Source: Niastella yeongjuensis
GTDB taxonomy: Bacteria > Bacteroidota > Bacteroidia > Chitinophagales > Chitinophagaceae
NCBI RefSeq assembly: GCF_900110245.1
Contig: NZ_FOCZ01000006.1
Coordinates: forward strand, 63,004-127,003
Direction: 5' to 3'
DNA: 64,000 nucleotides
Shown one piece after another: positions 34,551 to 43,128 of this stretch. The translations under genes were made by a program, and so were the position numbers. The first letter of the stretch is position 1; the number at the start of each line of letters is the position of its first letter. Under the pieces are notes generated by a model. It was not told the DNA's origin. It was given only the letters and a program-made list of their open reading frames with translations, and did not search any database.

Positions 34551-34616
34551 AAAAATTGATGAAAGTGCATAAAAATCAAATTAGTAGATGCTTTTAGGCC
34601 TCCCCGCTGACTTCCT

Positions 34617-34624
34617 TATCTTTG
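34617..34624 (+). promoter_or_regulatory. purK promoter -7 element TATCTTTG
   Basis: Exact TAnnTTTG, 21 bases before the purK ATG at 34646. It is divergent from the box at 34543-34550. Confidence 0.65.
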
Positions 34625-34645
34625 CCGCTTAATTAAACACGAACC

Positions 34646-35767
34646 ATGCAAAAAATCGGAATCCTTGGCGGCGGACAATTAGGCAGAATGCTTTTACAGG
34701 CCGCGGCCAATTATCCTGTTGAAACCTTTATTCTGGAAAACGATGAGCAATGCCCCGCAGCACATTTGTGCCACCATTTTGTAAAAGGCGATATTCGCAA
34801 TTTTGATGATGTGTACAATTTCGGTAAAGGCCTGGATGCCATAACCATTGAGATTGAATCTGTGAATGAAGATGCCCTGGAAAAACTGGAACAGGAAGGC
34901 GTACGGGTATACCCCAAACCTTCAGCCCTCCGCACTATAAAAAACAAGATCCTGCAAAAGGAGTTCTATAAAGAACAACAAATACCTTCCCCGGCATTTG
35001 TGGTTACGAAAAACCTGGCCGAACTGAGAGCCCAGGCCGGTTTTTTACCCGCTGTACATAAAGTAGGCGTAGGTGGTTATGATGGCCGCGGCGTACAACT
35101 GTTAAACTCACCTGCAGACCTGGATAAGGGTTTTGATGCACCTGCCGTGCTGGAAAAAATGGTAACCATTCACCGCGAGATCTCCATGATCATTGCCGTT
35201 AATGATAAAGGCGAAAACGTATTATACCCACCCGTTGATATGGTAGTAGACCCACGGTTGAACCTGCTCGATTATCAGATCAGTCCGGCGGAAATAATTG
35301 AGAAAACATTGTGGAAGCTGGAAGCCATTGCGCTGGCGGTTGTAAAAGGACTGAAAAGCCCGGGTATTTTTGCCGTTGAATTGTTTGTCGATAAAGGCGG
35401 TGATGTATTTGTTAATGAAACTGCTCCCCGCGTTCATAACAGTGGTCATCATACTATAGAAGCTAATTACAGTTCGCAATTCGATATGTTGTGGCGGGTG
35501 ATGTTACAATATCCATTAGGCAATACCGATGCTATTTTGCCAGCTGCTATTGTAAACCTGGTAGGTGCCGAAGGTTTTGAAGGCGAAGCCAAATACCAGG
35601 GGCTGGAAGAAGTGCTGGCCATGGATAATGTATTTGTTCACCTGTATGGTAAAAAACAAACCAAGCCTGGCCGCAAGATGGGACACATAACTATCGTCAG
35701 TAGGGACAAACAGGATTTGACGTATAAAGCGAACAGGATTAAAAACATATTAAAAGTAGTTAGTTAA
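34646..35767 (+). CDS. purK: 5-(carboxyamino)imidazole ribonucleotide synthase
   Basis: 373 residues. N-terminal GILGGGQLGRML dinucleotide-like motif, then an ATP-grasp core (KVGVGGYDGRGVQ, EKMVTIHREISMIIA, FVNETAPRVHNSGHHTIEA). It carboxylates AIR to N5-CAIR using ATP and bicarbonate in purine synthesis. The next step, PurE, is encoded 5.9 kb downstream on the same strand, separated by a complete RND efflux operon. Confidence 0.97.
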   Translation: MQKIGILGGGQLGRMLLQAAANYPVETFILENDEQCPAAHLCHHFVKGDIRNFDDVYNFGKGLDAITIEIESVNEDALEKLEQEGVRVYPKPSALRTIKNKILQKEFYKEQQIPSPAFVVTKNLAELRAQAGFLPAVHKVGVGGYDGRGVQLLNSPADLDKGFDAPAVLEKMVTIHREISMIIAVNDKGENVLYPPVDMVVDPRLNLLDYQISPAEIIEKTLWKLEAIALAVVKGLKSPGIFAVELFVDKGGDVFVNETAPRVHNSGHHTIEANYSSQFDMLWRVMLQYPLGNTDAILPAAIVNLVGAEGFEGEAKYQGLEEVLAMDNVFVHLYGKKQTKPGRKMGHITIVSRDKQDLTYKANRIKNILKVVS

Positions 35768-35822
35768 CCCCCGTTCTGCCTGCCGTTCATCTCTTTTTAA
35801 TATACAACCTTAGGTAAAACAT

Positions 35823-35830
35823 TAATTTTG
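35823..35830 (+). promoter_or_regulatory. RND operon promoter -7 element TAATTTTG
   Basis: Exact TAnnTTTG about 140 bases before the adaptor gene. The long leader contains the inverted element at 35847-35940. Confidence 0.5.
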
Positions 35831-35846
35831 CGGGCGATATGCTAGC

Positions 35847-35940
35847 GTAAACGCGAATCGGAACTGTGAAAAAGTTTATATAGAAAATCATATTATACGA
35901 ATTGCAACTCTTTCACGTTTCTTTCCGACTTAGTCGGGAC
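35847..35940. repeat. Nested inverted repeat in the RND operon leader
   Basis: Outer arms CGCGAATCGG (about 35851-35860) and CCGATTCACG (about 35940) pair with a single mismatch. Inner arms TGTGAAAAAGT and ACTCTTTCACG are also near-complementary. The CCGACTTAGTCGGGA palindromic core lies at about 35925-35939. The right half shows weak seven-base periodicity. It could fold in the mRNA leader and affect expression of the efflux genes. Confidence 0.6.
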
Positions 35941-35971
35941 CGATTCACGACTTAAACTTATAACAACTCAG

Positions 35972-37030
35972 ATGAACCGTAACAGCAGGATTGTAATTGG
36001 ATTTATTCTGTCCTTCATTTTTATTTCCTGTAAAAGCGAGAAAAAAGATGATGCCCCCAAAGCCGGCGGTAAGGCCGGAGGTGGCAATCGCCCCGTACAG
36101 GCTGAAGCATTTATTGTAAGATCGAAACCCCTTAGTGAAAACCTGGAGATCCCCGGAACGCTGTTGCCTTTTGAAGTAACAGAGATCCGACCTGAAATAT
36201 CTGGCCGCGTAGTTGCATTGAATATTCCGGAAGGAAGTTTTGTGCAAAAAGGTGCGTTGCTGGTTAAGTTGTTCGATGGCGACCTGCAGGCACAGCAAAA
36301 GAAATTACAGGTGCAATTGCAGATCGCTCAAAAAACCGCTGAACGCCAGAAGGAATTGTTGAGTATCAATGGTATCAGTCAGCAGGAATACGACCTCAGC
36401 GAATTACAGGTAAGCAATTTAAAAGCTGATATCGATCTTAACCAGGTAAGCATCAGCAAAACAGAGATCAGGGCGCCTTTTACCGGTCGTATCGGTTTAA
36501 GAAATATCAGTAATGGCGCTTACATCAGTCCCACTACCCTTGTTACTACCATCAGCCAGGTTAATCAATTAAAAATGGAATTCACCGTACCGGAAAAATA
36601 CAGTGAAACCATGCATAAAGGCCGTCAGGTGAGCTTTACCATAGCAGGCACCGATCAAAAGTTCAACGCGTCTGTACTGGCTACCGAATCTAATATTGAA
36701 GCTACTACCCGTACGCTGAAAGTAAGAACGGTGGTACAGGGTGTGCACAAGTTACTGGTGCCCGGTGCTTTCGCCAAAGTAGCCTTGCAATTAGGAAAGA
36801 ACGACCATTCACTGATCGTTCCTTCACAAGCAGTAATTCCTCAGGCACGTAATAAGAGTGTGATCGTTTATAAAGGCGGCAAACCCAACTTTCAGGTGGT
36901 TACTACCGGTATTCGCGATTCATCGTATGTACAGGTGTTAGACGGCGTTAAGGAAGGCGATACAGTTATCACCACAGGCTTATTAGCTATCCGTCCTGAG
37001 AGCAAAATCAAAATTGTTAAAGTACAATAA
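35972..37030 (+). CDS. RND efflux periplasmic adaptor (membrane fusion) lipoprotein
   Basis: 352 residues. Signal peptide with lipobox FISC, then a Lys/Gly-rich linker. Barrel-sandwich hybrid halves flank a coiled-coil hairpin (about 105-150, AQQKKLQVQLQIAQKTAERQ and SELQVSNLKADID), followed by the beta-barrel and membrane-proximal domains. It bridges the inner-membrane pump and the TolC channel. First gene of a complete three-gene efflux operon, 13 bases before the pump gene. Confidence 0.95.
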   Translation: MNRNSRIVIGFILSFIFISCKSEKKDDAPKAGGKAGGGNRPVQAEAFIVRSKPLSENLEIPGTLLPFEVTEIRPEISGRVVALNIPEGSFVQKGALLVKLFDGDLQAQQKKLQVQLQIAQKTAERQKELLSINGISQQEYDLSELQVSNLKADIDLNQVSISKTEIRAPFTGRIGLRNISNGAYISPTTLVTTISQVNQLKMEFTVPEKYSETMHKGRQVSFTIAGTDQKFNASVLATESNIEATTRTLKVRTVVQGVHKLLVPGAFAKVALQLGKNDHSLIVPSQAVIPQARNKSVIVYKGGKPNFQVVTTGIRDSSYVQVLDGVKEGDTVITTGLLAIRPESKIKIVKVQ

Positions 37031-37043
37031 GCGATATTAACAG

Positions 37044-40000
37044 ATGAATATTTCGGAACTGAGTTTGCGGCGACCGGTATTGGCAACGGTACTGAACATC
37101 CTGATCGTGTTGTTCGGGATAATCGGTTTTACCTTCCTGGGCGTTCGTGACTATCCCGCCATTGATCCGCCCAACGTAAGTGTGCGAACAAGTTATCCCG
37201 GCGCCAATGCAGACATTATAGAATCACAAATAACTGAACCACTCGAAAAATCCATCAATGGTATTGCGGGTGTAAAAAACGTTACCTCCACCAACAGTCA
37301 GGGCGTAAGCAGCATCAACGTAGAGTTTGATCTGAGCATTGACCTGGAAGCTGCCGCCAATGACGTGCGCGATAAAGTTTCCCAGGCAACGCGTTCTTTG
37401 CCTACCGACCTTCCGGCCCCGCCTGTAGTGTCGAAGGCCGACGCGAGCTCTGATGCCATCATCTCCATGACGGTACAAAGTAATACGCGTAACCAGCTGG
37501 AGGTAACCGAATATGCGAACAACGTACTGGTGGAAAGGTTACAAACCATTCCCGGTGTAAGTGCTATTCAAATATGGGGGGAGAAAAGATATGCCATGCG
37601 TATCTGGTTCAATCCCGCCAAACTGAGTGCTTACGGATTAACGCCCGGCGACGTACAGGATGCGATCTCACGCGAGAACGTGGAGCTGCCTTCCGGTAAG
37701 ATCTCTGGTAATAAAACCGAATTAACTGTACGCACTTTCGGTCGTTTAACTACCGAAGAAGATTTCAATAATGTTATTGTAAAGAATGTGAATGGCAGCG
37801 ACATCCGGTTAAAGGATGTGGCGGAAGCGGTGCTGGGTCCCGAGAATGAAGAAACTGTATTGAAGGAAAGCCGTATTCCCATGATCGCACTGGCCCTGGT
37901 ACCTCAACCAGGTTCCAACTATGTAGCTATTTCGGATGAGTTTTATAAGCGTCTTGGTCAACTGGAAAAGGAAATGCCCAGCGATATTAAGTTGGGTATT
38001 GCGCTCGACCAAACCAAATTCATCAAGCGTTCCATTACAGAGGTGGAAGAAACCCTGATCGTATCACTGATTTTGGTGGTACTGATCATTTACCTGTTCT
38101 TCCGCAGCTGGATGATTGCTTTCCGTCCATTGATCGACATTCCGGTATCCCTGATTGGTGCCTTCTTTATCATGTATGTCTGCGGCTTTACGGTGAACGT
38201 GTTGTCGCTGCTGGGTATTGTACTGGCAACCGGTCTGGTGGTAGATGATGGTATTGTGGTAACCGAAAACATCTTTAAAAAGATGGAAGAAGGGATGAAC
38301 AAATACCAGGCTGCCCGTGAAGGATCAAAGGAAATTTACTTTGCGGTTATTGCCACCTCCATTACGCTGGCGATCATCTTTTTACCCATCATCTTCTTAC
38401 AGGGTTTCGTAGGCCGCCTGTTCCGCGAATTTGGTATTGTGGTAGCAGGTGCGGTATTGATCTCTGCCGTGGTATCGCTTACGCTTACCCCGGTACTGAA
38501 CGTGAAGCTTACCCGGGATGTACATAAACACAGTTGGTTCTATCATAAGACCGAACCTTTCTTTCAGTGGATGGAGAGAAGTTATTTTAATTCGCTGAAA
38601 TGGTTTATGCGCATACGCTGGACGGCCTGGCTTATTGTGGCAGGTTGTTTCTGCATCATCTATTTTATCGGTGGCAGCCTGCAATCCGAGCTGGCTCCGA
38701 TGGAAGACCGCAGCCAGTTCCGTTTACAGGTTACAGCTCCGGAAGGTACCTCGTATGATTATATGGATACCTACATTGACCGGTTGTCGCAATTGGTGAT
38801 GGACTCTGTACCAGAAGCTCAAACCGTTCTTAGTATGGTGGCTCCCGGGTTCAGTGGTTCCGGTGCTACCAATACCGGTAACGTACGTACCACGCTGAAC
38901 GATCCCGAAGAACGTGGACGCTCACAACAGAAGATCGTTGATATTATCAACCGCAACCTGAATAAGTTCTCTGATGGTAAAGCATTTGCCATTCAGGAGC
39001 AAACCATTTCGGTAAACCGCCGCGCCGGCTTACCCGTGCAGTTTGTTATTCAAAACAATGACTTTGACAAAATAGCCGAGGTACTGCCCAAGTTCCTGGA
39101 AGAGGCAAACAAGAACCCTGCTTTCCAGGGCGTGGATGTGGACCTGAAATTCAATAAACCCGAGGTTAACATTGAAGTAGACCGCATAAAAGCCAGTCAG
39201 TTGGGAGTAAGTGTGGCCGATGTGTCGCAAACCCTGCAACTGGCCCTTAGTAACCTGCAGATGGGGTATTTTTACCGTTCCGGTAAACAGTACTCTGTTA
39301 TTGGCCAGGTGGCGCGGAACGACCGCGACGACCCTACCGACCTGAAGAATATTTATGTGCGCAATAACCGAAATGAGATTATTTCGCTGGATAACCTGGT
39401 TACCATGCGCGAGGCTACAACCCCACCTACGCTGTACCATTTTAACCGGTATAAATCGGCTACGGTTTCCGCAGGTGTAGCGCCAGGACATACCCTGGGT
39501 GAAGGCATCCAGGTAATGCAGGGCATTGCTAAAAAGTTACTGGATGAGTCTTTCGCCACCTCGCTTTCAGGTCCCAGCCGCGACTTTGCTGAAAGTTCCG
39601 GAGGTACTTCCTTCGCCTTAATTCTGGCAATTGGACTTATTTTTCTGGTACTGGCAGCGCAGTTTGAGAGCTTTATCGATCCCATCATCATCATTATTAC
39701 GGTACCAATGGCCTTTGCGGGCGCCTTGCTCAGTTTGTGGATGTTTGACCAAACCATCAATATTTTCTCGCAGATTGGCATGATTATGTTGATTGGTCTG
39801 GTAACCAAAAACGGTATCCTGATCGTGGAGTTTGCCAACCAGAAACAACATGCTGGTTTGCATAAACGGGATGCGGTAATTGAATCAGCCAGTGCACGCT
39901 TACGCCCCATCCTGATGACGAGCCTGGCCATGGCCCTGGGTGCCTTGCCGCTGGCGTTATCGCTGGGAGCAGCCTCCACCAGCCGTATACCATTGGGTAT

Positions 40001-40136
40001 TGTAATTGTGGGTGGTATTATGTTCTCGCTGATTTTAACGTTGTATGTAGTACCAGCCGTTTACTCATTCCTGTCGCGGCCAAAACACAAAAGCGAAATG
40101 GAACTGATGGATGATAAAGAAGGCCACAGAGCTTAA
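37044..40136 (+). CDS. RND efflux pump, inner-membrane permease (HAE1/AcrB family)
   Basis: 1030 residues, the usual size. N-terminal LSLRRPVLATVLNILIVLFG helix, large periplasmic loops, 12 predicted transmembrane helices. The proton-relay Asp residues lie in TM4 (GIVLATGLVVDDGIVVTENI). It expels drugs, dyes, detergents or signalling molecules using the proton gradient. The 3' end is directly followed by a heptamer-type hairpin. Substrate range cannot be deduced. Confidence 0.97.
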   Translation: MNISELSLRRPVLATVLNILIVLFGIIGFTFLGVRDYPAIDPPNVSVRTSYPGANADIIESQITEPLEKSINGIAGVKNVTSTNSQGVSSINVEFDLSIDLEAAANDVRDKVSQATRSLPTDLPAPPVVSKADASSDAIISMTVQSNTRNQLEVTEYANNVLVERLQTIPGVSAIQIWGEKRYAMRIWFNPAKLSAYGLTPGDVQDAISRENVELPSGKISGNKTELTVRTFGRLTTEEDFNNVIVKNVNGSDIRLKDVAEAVLGPENEETVLKESRIPMIALALVPQPGSNYVAISDEFYKRLGQLEKEMPSDIKLGIALDQTKFIKRSITEVEETLIVSLILVVLIIYLFFRSWMIAFRPLIDIPVSLIGAFFIMYVCGFTVNVLSLLGIVLATGLVVDDGIVVTENIFKKMEEGMNKYQAAREGSKEIYFAVIATSITLAIIFLPIIFLQGFVGRLFREFGIVVAGAVLISAVVSLTLTPVLNVKLTRDVHKHSWFYHKTEPFFQWMERSYFNSLKWFMRIRWTAWLIVAGCFCIIYFIGGSLQSELAPMEDRSQFRLQVTAPEGTSYDYMDTYIDRLSQLVMDSVPEAQTVLSMVAPGFSGSGATNTGNVRTTLNDPEERGRSQQKIVDIINRNLNKFSDGKAFAIQEQTISVNRRAGLPVQFVIQNNDFDKIAEVLPKFLEEANKNPAFQGVDVDLKFNKPEVNIEVDRIKASQLGVSVADVSQTLQLALSNLQMGYFYRSGKQYSVIGQVARNDRDDPTDLKNIYVRNNRNEIISLDNLVTMREATTPPTLYHFNRYKSATVSAGVAPGHTLGEGIQVMQGIAKKLLDESFATSLSGPSRDFAESSGGTSFALILAIGLIFLVLAAQFESFIDPIIIIITVPMAFAGALLSLWMFDQTINIFSQIGMIMLIGLVTKNGILIVEFANQKQHAGLHKRDAVIESASARLRPILMTSLAMALGALPLALSLGAASTSRIPLGIVIVGGIMFSLILTLYVVPAVYSFLSRPKHKSEMELMDDKEGHRA

Positions 40137-40138
40137 AA

Positions 40139-40193
40139 TACAGGTTACAGGTTTCAAGTTCTCCGGACTTATCGGGGTAACCTGGAACCTGTA
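40139..40193. repeat. Inverted heptamer element between pump and TolC genes
   Basis: Left arm TACAGGTTACAGGTT (40139-40153) pairs with AACCTGGAACCTGTA (40179-40193) with one mismatch; each arm is a seven-base tandem pair. The loop holds CCGGACTTATCGG, a variant of the core seen at 312-324 and 35925-35939. It lies inside the operon and could act as a stem-loop that tunes pump versus TolC expression. Confidence 0.85.
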
Positions 40194-40227
40194 CCATTTT
40201 CAAGATTAACAAACAGTTTCTTCATAT

Positions 40228-41556
40228 ATGAAATATGTTTCAATATTAGTTATCGGGTTGTTTAGTTCCGTACTCGTTAACGCACAACAGCAGCTTACCT
40301 TACAGGATGCTATCACGGCTGCTTTGAAGAACAACTACGACATCTTACTGAGCCGTAACGACTCCACCTCCTATGCACTGGACCGTTATTATTCATTCGG
40401 CGCCTTTATGCCGCAGTTGAATGCAACGGCTTCCACGGTTTGGAATACCAATAATCAACAATTGAAGTTTGCCAGCCGCGTAAATGGTAAAGACAGTTTG
40501 ATCACCCGCAATGGCGTACGCACTTCCAACCTGAACTATGGTGTAAACCTGAACTGGACCCTGTTCGATGGGTTGAAAATGTTTGCTACCCGGGAAAGGT
40601 TGATGGAACAGGAAGCGCTGGGCGCCCTGAACCTGAAAGCACAGGTAGTAAACAGTGTGGCGGCGGTGATCAATAGTTATTATGGCATTGTTCGCCAGAA
40701 AGAATTACTGCGAGCGCTCCAGAACCAGGATACCGTGTATGTGGAACGGATACAACTGGCCGACAAGAAATTATCAGTAGGATTGGGCAGTAAACCCGAA
40801 CTGCTGCAGGCAAAGGTTGACTTCAATGCGCAAAGAACCCTTCAGTTAACACAGCAATCAATACTGGCCCAATTGCGTGATCAGTTAAACCAGTTGATCG
40901 GTTTTAAACAAGGCTCTGTATACGAGGTAGAAGACAGCATACCGCTGAACACCACATTACAGTATGGTGAGTTTGCCCAGAAATTTGAAGAATCGAGCCC
41001 GCTGTTGCTGGCTGCTAAAAAGGGCATCGATGTAGCTAACCTGAGCGTAAAGGAACAAAAAGCGGGCATGTGGCCTACCCTTTCTTTCAATTCAGCCTAC
41101 AACTTTGCCAAAACAAATAACAGCGTGGTGGTAAACCAGAACCAGCCGTTCTATAACCAGAACACAGGGTTTAACTACGGTTTTGGGTTGAACGTTCCCA
41201 TCTTGAACGGCTTCAATACCCGTCGCCTTATTAAACAGGCGCAATTGAATGTGCAGTACCAGCAGGTGAATTACGAAAAACAACGCTCGCTGATCGATGT
41301 AGGCATCAGCAATTCTTTCAAGGATTATGAATTGCAGAAAAAACTGCTCGATGTAGAATACGACAACATTTTACTGGCCGATGAGAACGTGAATATTGCC
41401 CTGCAACGGTTAAAACAAGGGGTAACTACTTCCCTTGAATTACGGGAGGCGCAAAAAAGTCAGCAGGACGCTTATATTCGCCTGATCACCGCCAAGTACA
41501 ATACCAAAATGGCCGAAACGGAATTGTTACGATTGAAAGGCGATATTTTGAAATAG
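40228..41556 (+). CDS. TolC-family outer membrane efflux channel
   Basis: 442 residues. Signal peptide 1-19 (VNAQQQ). Two repeated halves each start with the outer-membrane-efflux-protein pattern (LTLQDAITAALKNNYDILLSR and, in the second half, GISNSFKDYELQKKLLDVEYDN). It forms the trimeric exit duct for the RND pump encoded just upstream, with a 91-base gap occupied by the heptamer hairpin. Confidence 0.95.
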   Translation: MKYVSILVIGLFSSVLVNAQQQLTLQDAITAALKNNYDILLSRNDSTSYALDRYYSFGAFMPQLNATASTVWNTNNQQLKFASRVNGKDSLITRNGVRTSNLNYGVNLNWTLFDGLKMFATRERLMEQEALGALNLKAQVVNSVAAVINSYYGIVRQKELLRALQNQDTVYVERIQLADKKLSVGLGSKPELLQAKVDFNAQRTLQLTQQSILAQLRDQLNQLIGFKQGSVYEVEDSIPLNTTLQYGEFAQKFEESSPLLLAAKKGIDVANLSVKEQKAGMWPTLSFNSAYNFAKTNNSVVVNQNQPFYNQNTGFNYGFGLNVPILNGFNTRRLIKQAQLNVQYQQVNYEKQRSLIDVGISNSFKDYELQKKLLDVEYDNILLADENVNIALQRLKQGVTTSLELREAQKSQQDAYIRLITAKYNTKMAETELLRLKGDILK

Positions 41557-41659
41557 ATACAAACACGGACCAATATTCCATAAACAACCTTTTGATATTT
41601 GCCGTCCTTTGCGGGTGCGCAAATATTTTCTTTTCTTTGCCATATAACTTACTCTTAAT

Positions 41660-42172
41660 ATGGATCCAAAGGTTGGAATAATTATGGGCAGCGATAGCGA
41701 TCTGCCGGTTATGCAGGCAGCAGCAGAGGTATTGAAGGGCCTTGATATTGCATTTGAATTAACGGTGGTAAGCGCGCATCGTACGCCTATGCGGATGGTG
41801 GAATATGCTACAAAGGCCCGCGAACGGGGGTTAAAAGTGATCATAGCCGGAGCAGGCGGGGCAGCCCACTTGCCAGGTATGGTAGCATCGCTTACCCCCT
41901 TACCGGTGATCGGCGTTCCTATTAAATCTTCCAATTCAATAGACGGCTGGGATTCTGTATTATCCATTTTACAAATGCCAAATGGCATACCAGTTGCAAC
42001 AGTGGCGCTAAATGCTGCTAAAAACGCCGGGATCCTGGCGGCCTCGATAATTGGTTCTTTTGATGAACATATTGGGGATCAGGTAGCTGCCTACAAAAAG
42101 AAACTGGAAGAAGAGGTATTGGTAAAGATTGAAAATCTAAAAAAACAAGGGTGGGAAAACAAATTTGATTAG
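41660..42172 (+). CDS. purE: N5-carboxyaminoimidazole ribonucleotide mutase
   Basis: 170 residues. Class I PurE motifs: [36 protein letters not shown] and the downstream GWDSVLSI. It moves the carboxyl group of N5-CAIR to C4 to give CAIR. The partner gene purK lies upstream of the RND operon; normally the two are adjacent or fused. A TTCTTTGCC at about 41633-41641 may be part of its own promoter. Confidence 0.97.
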   Translation: MDPKVGIIMGSDSDLPVMQAAAEVLKGLDIAFELTVVSAHRTPMRMVEYATKARERGLKVIIAGAGGAAHLPGMVASLTPLPVIGVPIKSSNSIDGWDSVLSILQMPNGIPVATVALNAAKNAGILAASIIGSFDEHIGDQVAAYKKKLEEEVLVKIENLKKQGWENKFD

Positions 42173-42207
42173 GCAAATATATTTCATCCTTGTAATTTGC
42201 GCGCGGT

Positions 42208-43074
42208 ATGAAACTCAAATTGCTCGACTACAGAGAAGTTCCGGATTTGCCCGTTGGCTCAAATGTTGAATTTTTTAATGACACCCTGTACCTGGTTGAT
42301 GATGACGCCAGTGACCTTGTCACCCTTAAAAAGTGGCAGGTGCAGGCAAAGCATCGGTTACTGGGCTATGATGATCCCAAAATCCTGCCAGGAACAAAAT
42401 CCGACTTTGAAGCAACGACCATTGTAGTGGTGAATAGCATTCCCCGCCTGCTGGTAATGGGTTTCGATATAAAAGACCAACACCACAAAGCCATCCTCGT
42501 TAACCTGGATGATCTCACCAAGGAAGAATACGACATTTCCGTTTTTTATAACCGATTGAAAGAAACCGTAGGCGTCATCAATATTGAGTCTGCCGCCATT
42601 GTGCTGGGTAAACTCATTTTGTGTAACCGCGATCATAAATCGGCTCCCGAAAAACATATCATTGTTACCGATGCTGATTTTTGGAAAAACCAGGCCAATG
42701 CCGAGATCACTACGGTAAGTTTTGATCTGCCACAAACCCCCAAACAGGTGGTTGGACTGTCTGGCCTCGCCTATTCGTATAAAAACGATTGGCTGATAGT
42801 AAGCCTGCTTTCAGAAAGTGCTGATAAGGATCATCAAACTACTGGTGATAGTTACCTGGCCGTTATTGAAAACGCATCCCGCAAGGTGGTGCGTAAAAAA
42901 ATGAAAGTAAACTCCCTGTTTCATTTAAATGAAGCCAACAACAGTTTTACCGGTTTCAATATGCAGTCGGTTTGTATTCGTGCCGATAAATCGCGGCGGG
43001 TGAAATTATACCTGTTGGCCGATAATAAAACAGCGGGTAAGAATGGTATCTTCTCCGTTCGCATAAAAGAATAA
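42208..43074 (+). CDS. DUF6929-like cytoplasmic beta-propeller-type protein
   Basis: 288 residues, no signal peptide. Repeating beta-strand blocks with turns (NVEFFNDTLYLVDDDASDL, IPRLLVMGFDIKDQ, VGLSGLAYSYKNDWLIVSLL) suggest a propeller. It fits the DUF6929 group of Bacteroidota proteins. TAATTTGC about 12 bases upstream suggests a short leader and its own promoter. No catalytic residues recognised; function unknown. Confidence 0.7.
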   Translation: MKLKLLDYREVPDLPVGSNVEFFNDTLYLVDDDASDLVTLKKWQVQAKHRLLGYDDPKILPGTKSDFEATTIVVVNSIPRLLVMGFDIKDQHHKAILVNLDDLTKEEYDISVFYNRLKETVGVINIESAAIVLGKLILCNRDHKSAPEKHIIVTDADFWKNQANAEITTVSFDLPQTPKQVVGLSGLAYSYKNDWLIVSLLSESADKDHQTTGDSYLAVIENASRKVVRKKMKVNSLFHLNEANNSFTGFNMQSVCIRADKSRRVKLYLLADNKTAGKNGIFSVRIKE

Positions 43075-43093
43075 CTGATCTTATTTCAAATAC

Positions 43094-43128
43094 AAAGGGT
43101 CCCGACTAACCATCGGGACCCTTTTTTT
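43094..43128 (+). terminator. Strong intrinsic terminator
   Basis: AAAGGGTCCCGA (43094-43105) pairs perfectly with TCGGGACCCTTT (43113-43124), seven-base loop, then a T-run. It ends the purE-DUF6929 unit and reaches the stop of the converging bshC gene. Confidence 0.92.

Noticed and set aside
34439-34592. Short minus-strand frames between the TATCTTTG box and hppD
   Set aside because: Two overlapping frames each cover part of the stretch, but neither gives a convincing protein, so a long leader is more likely.
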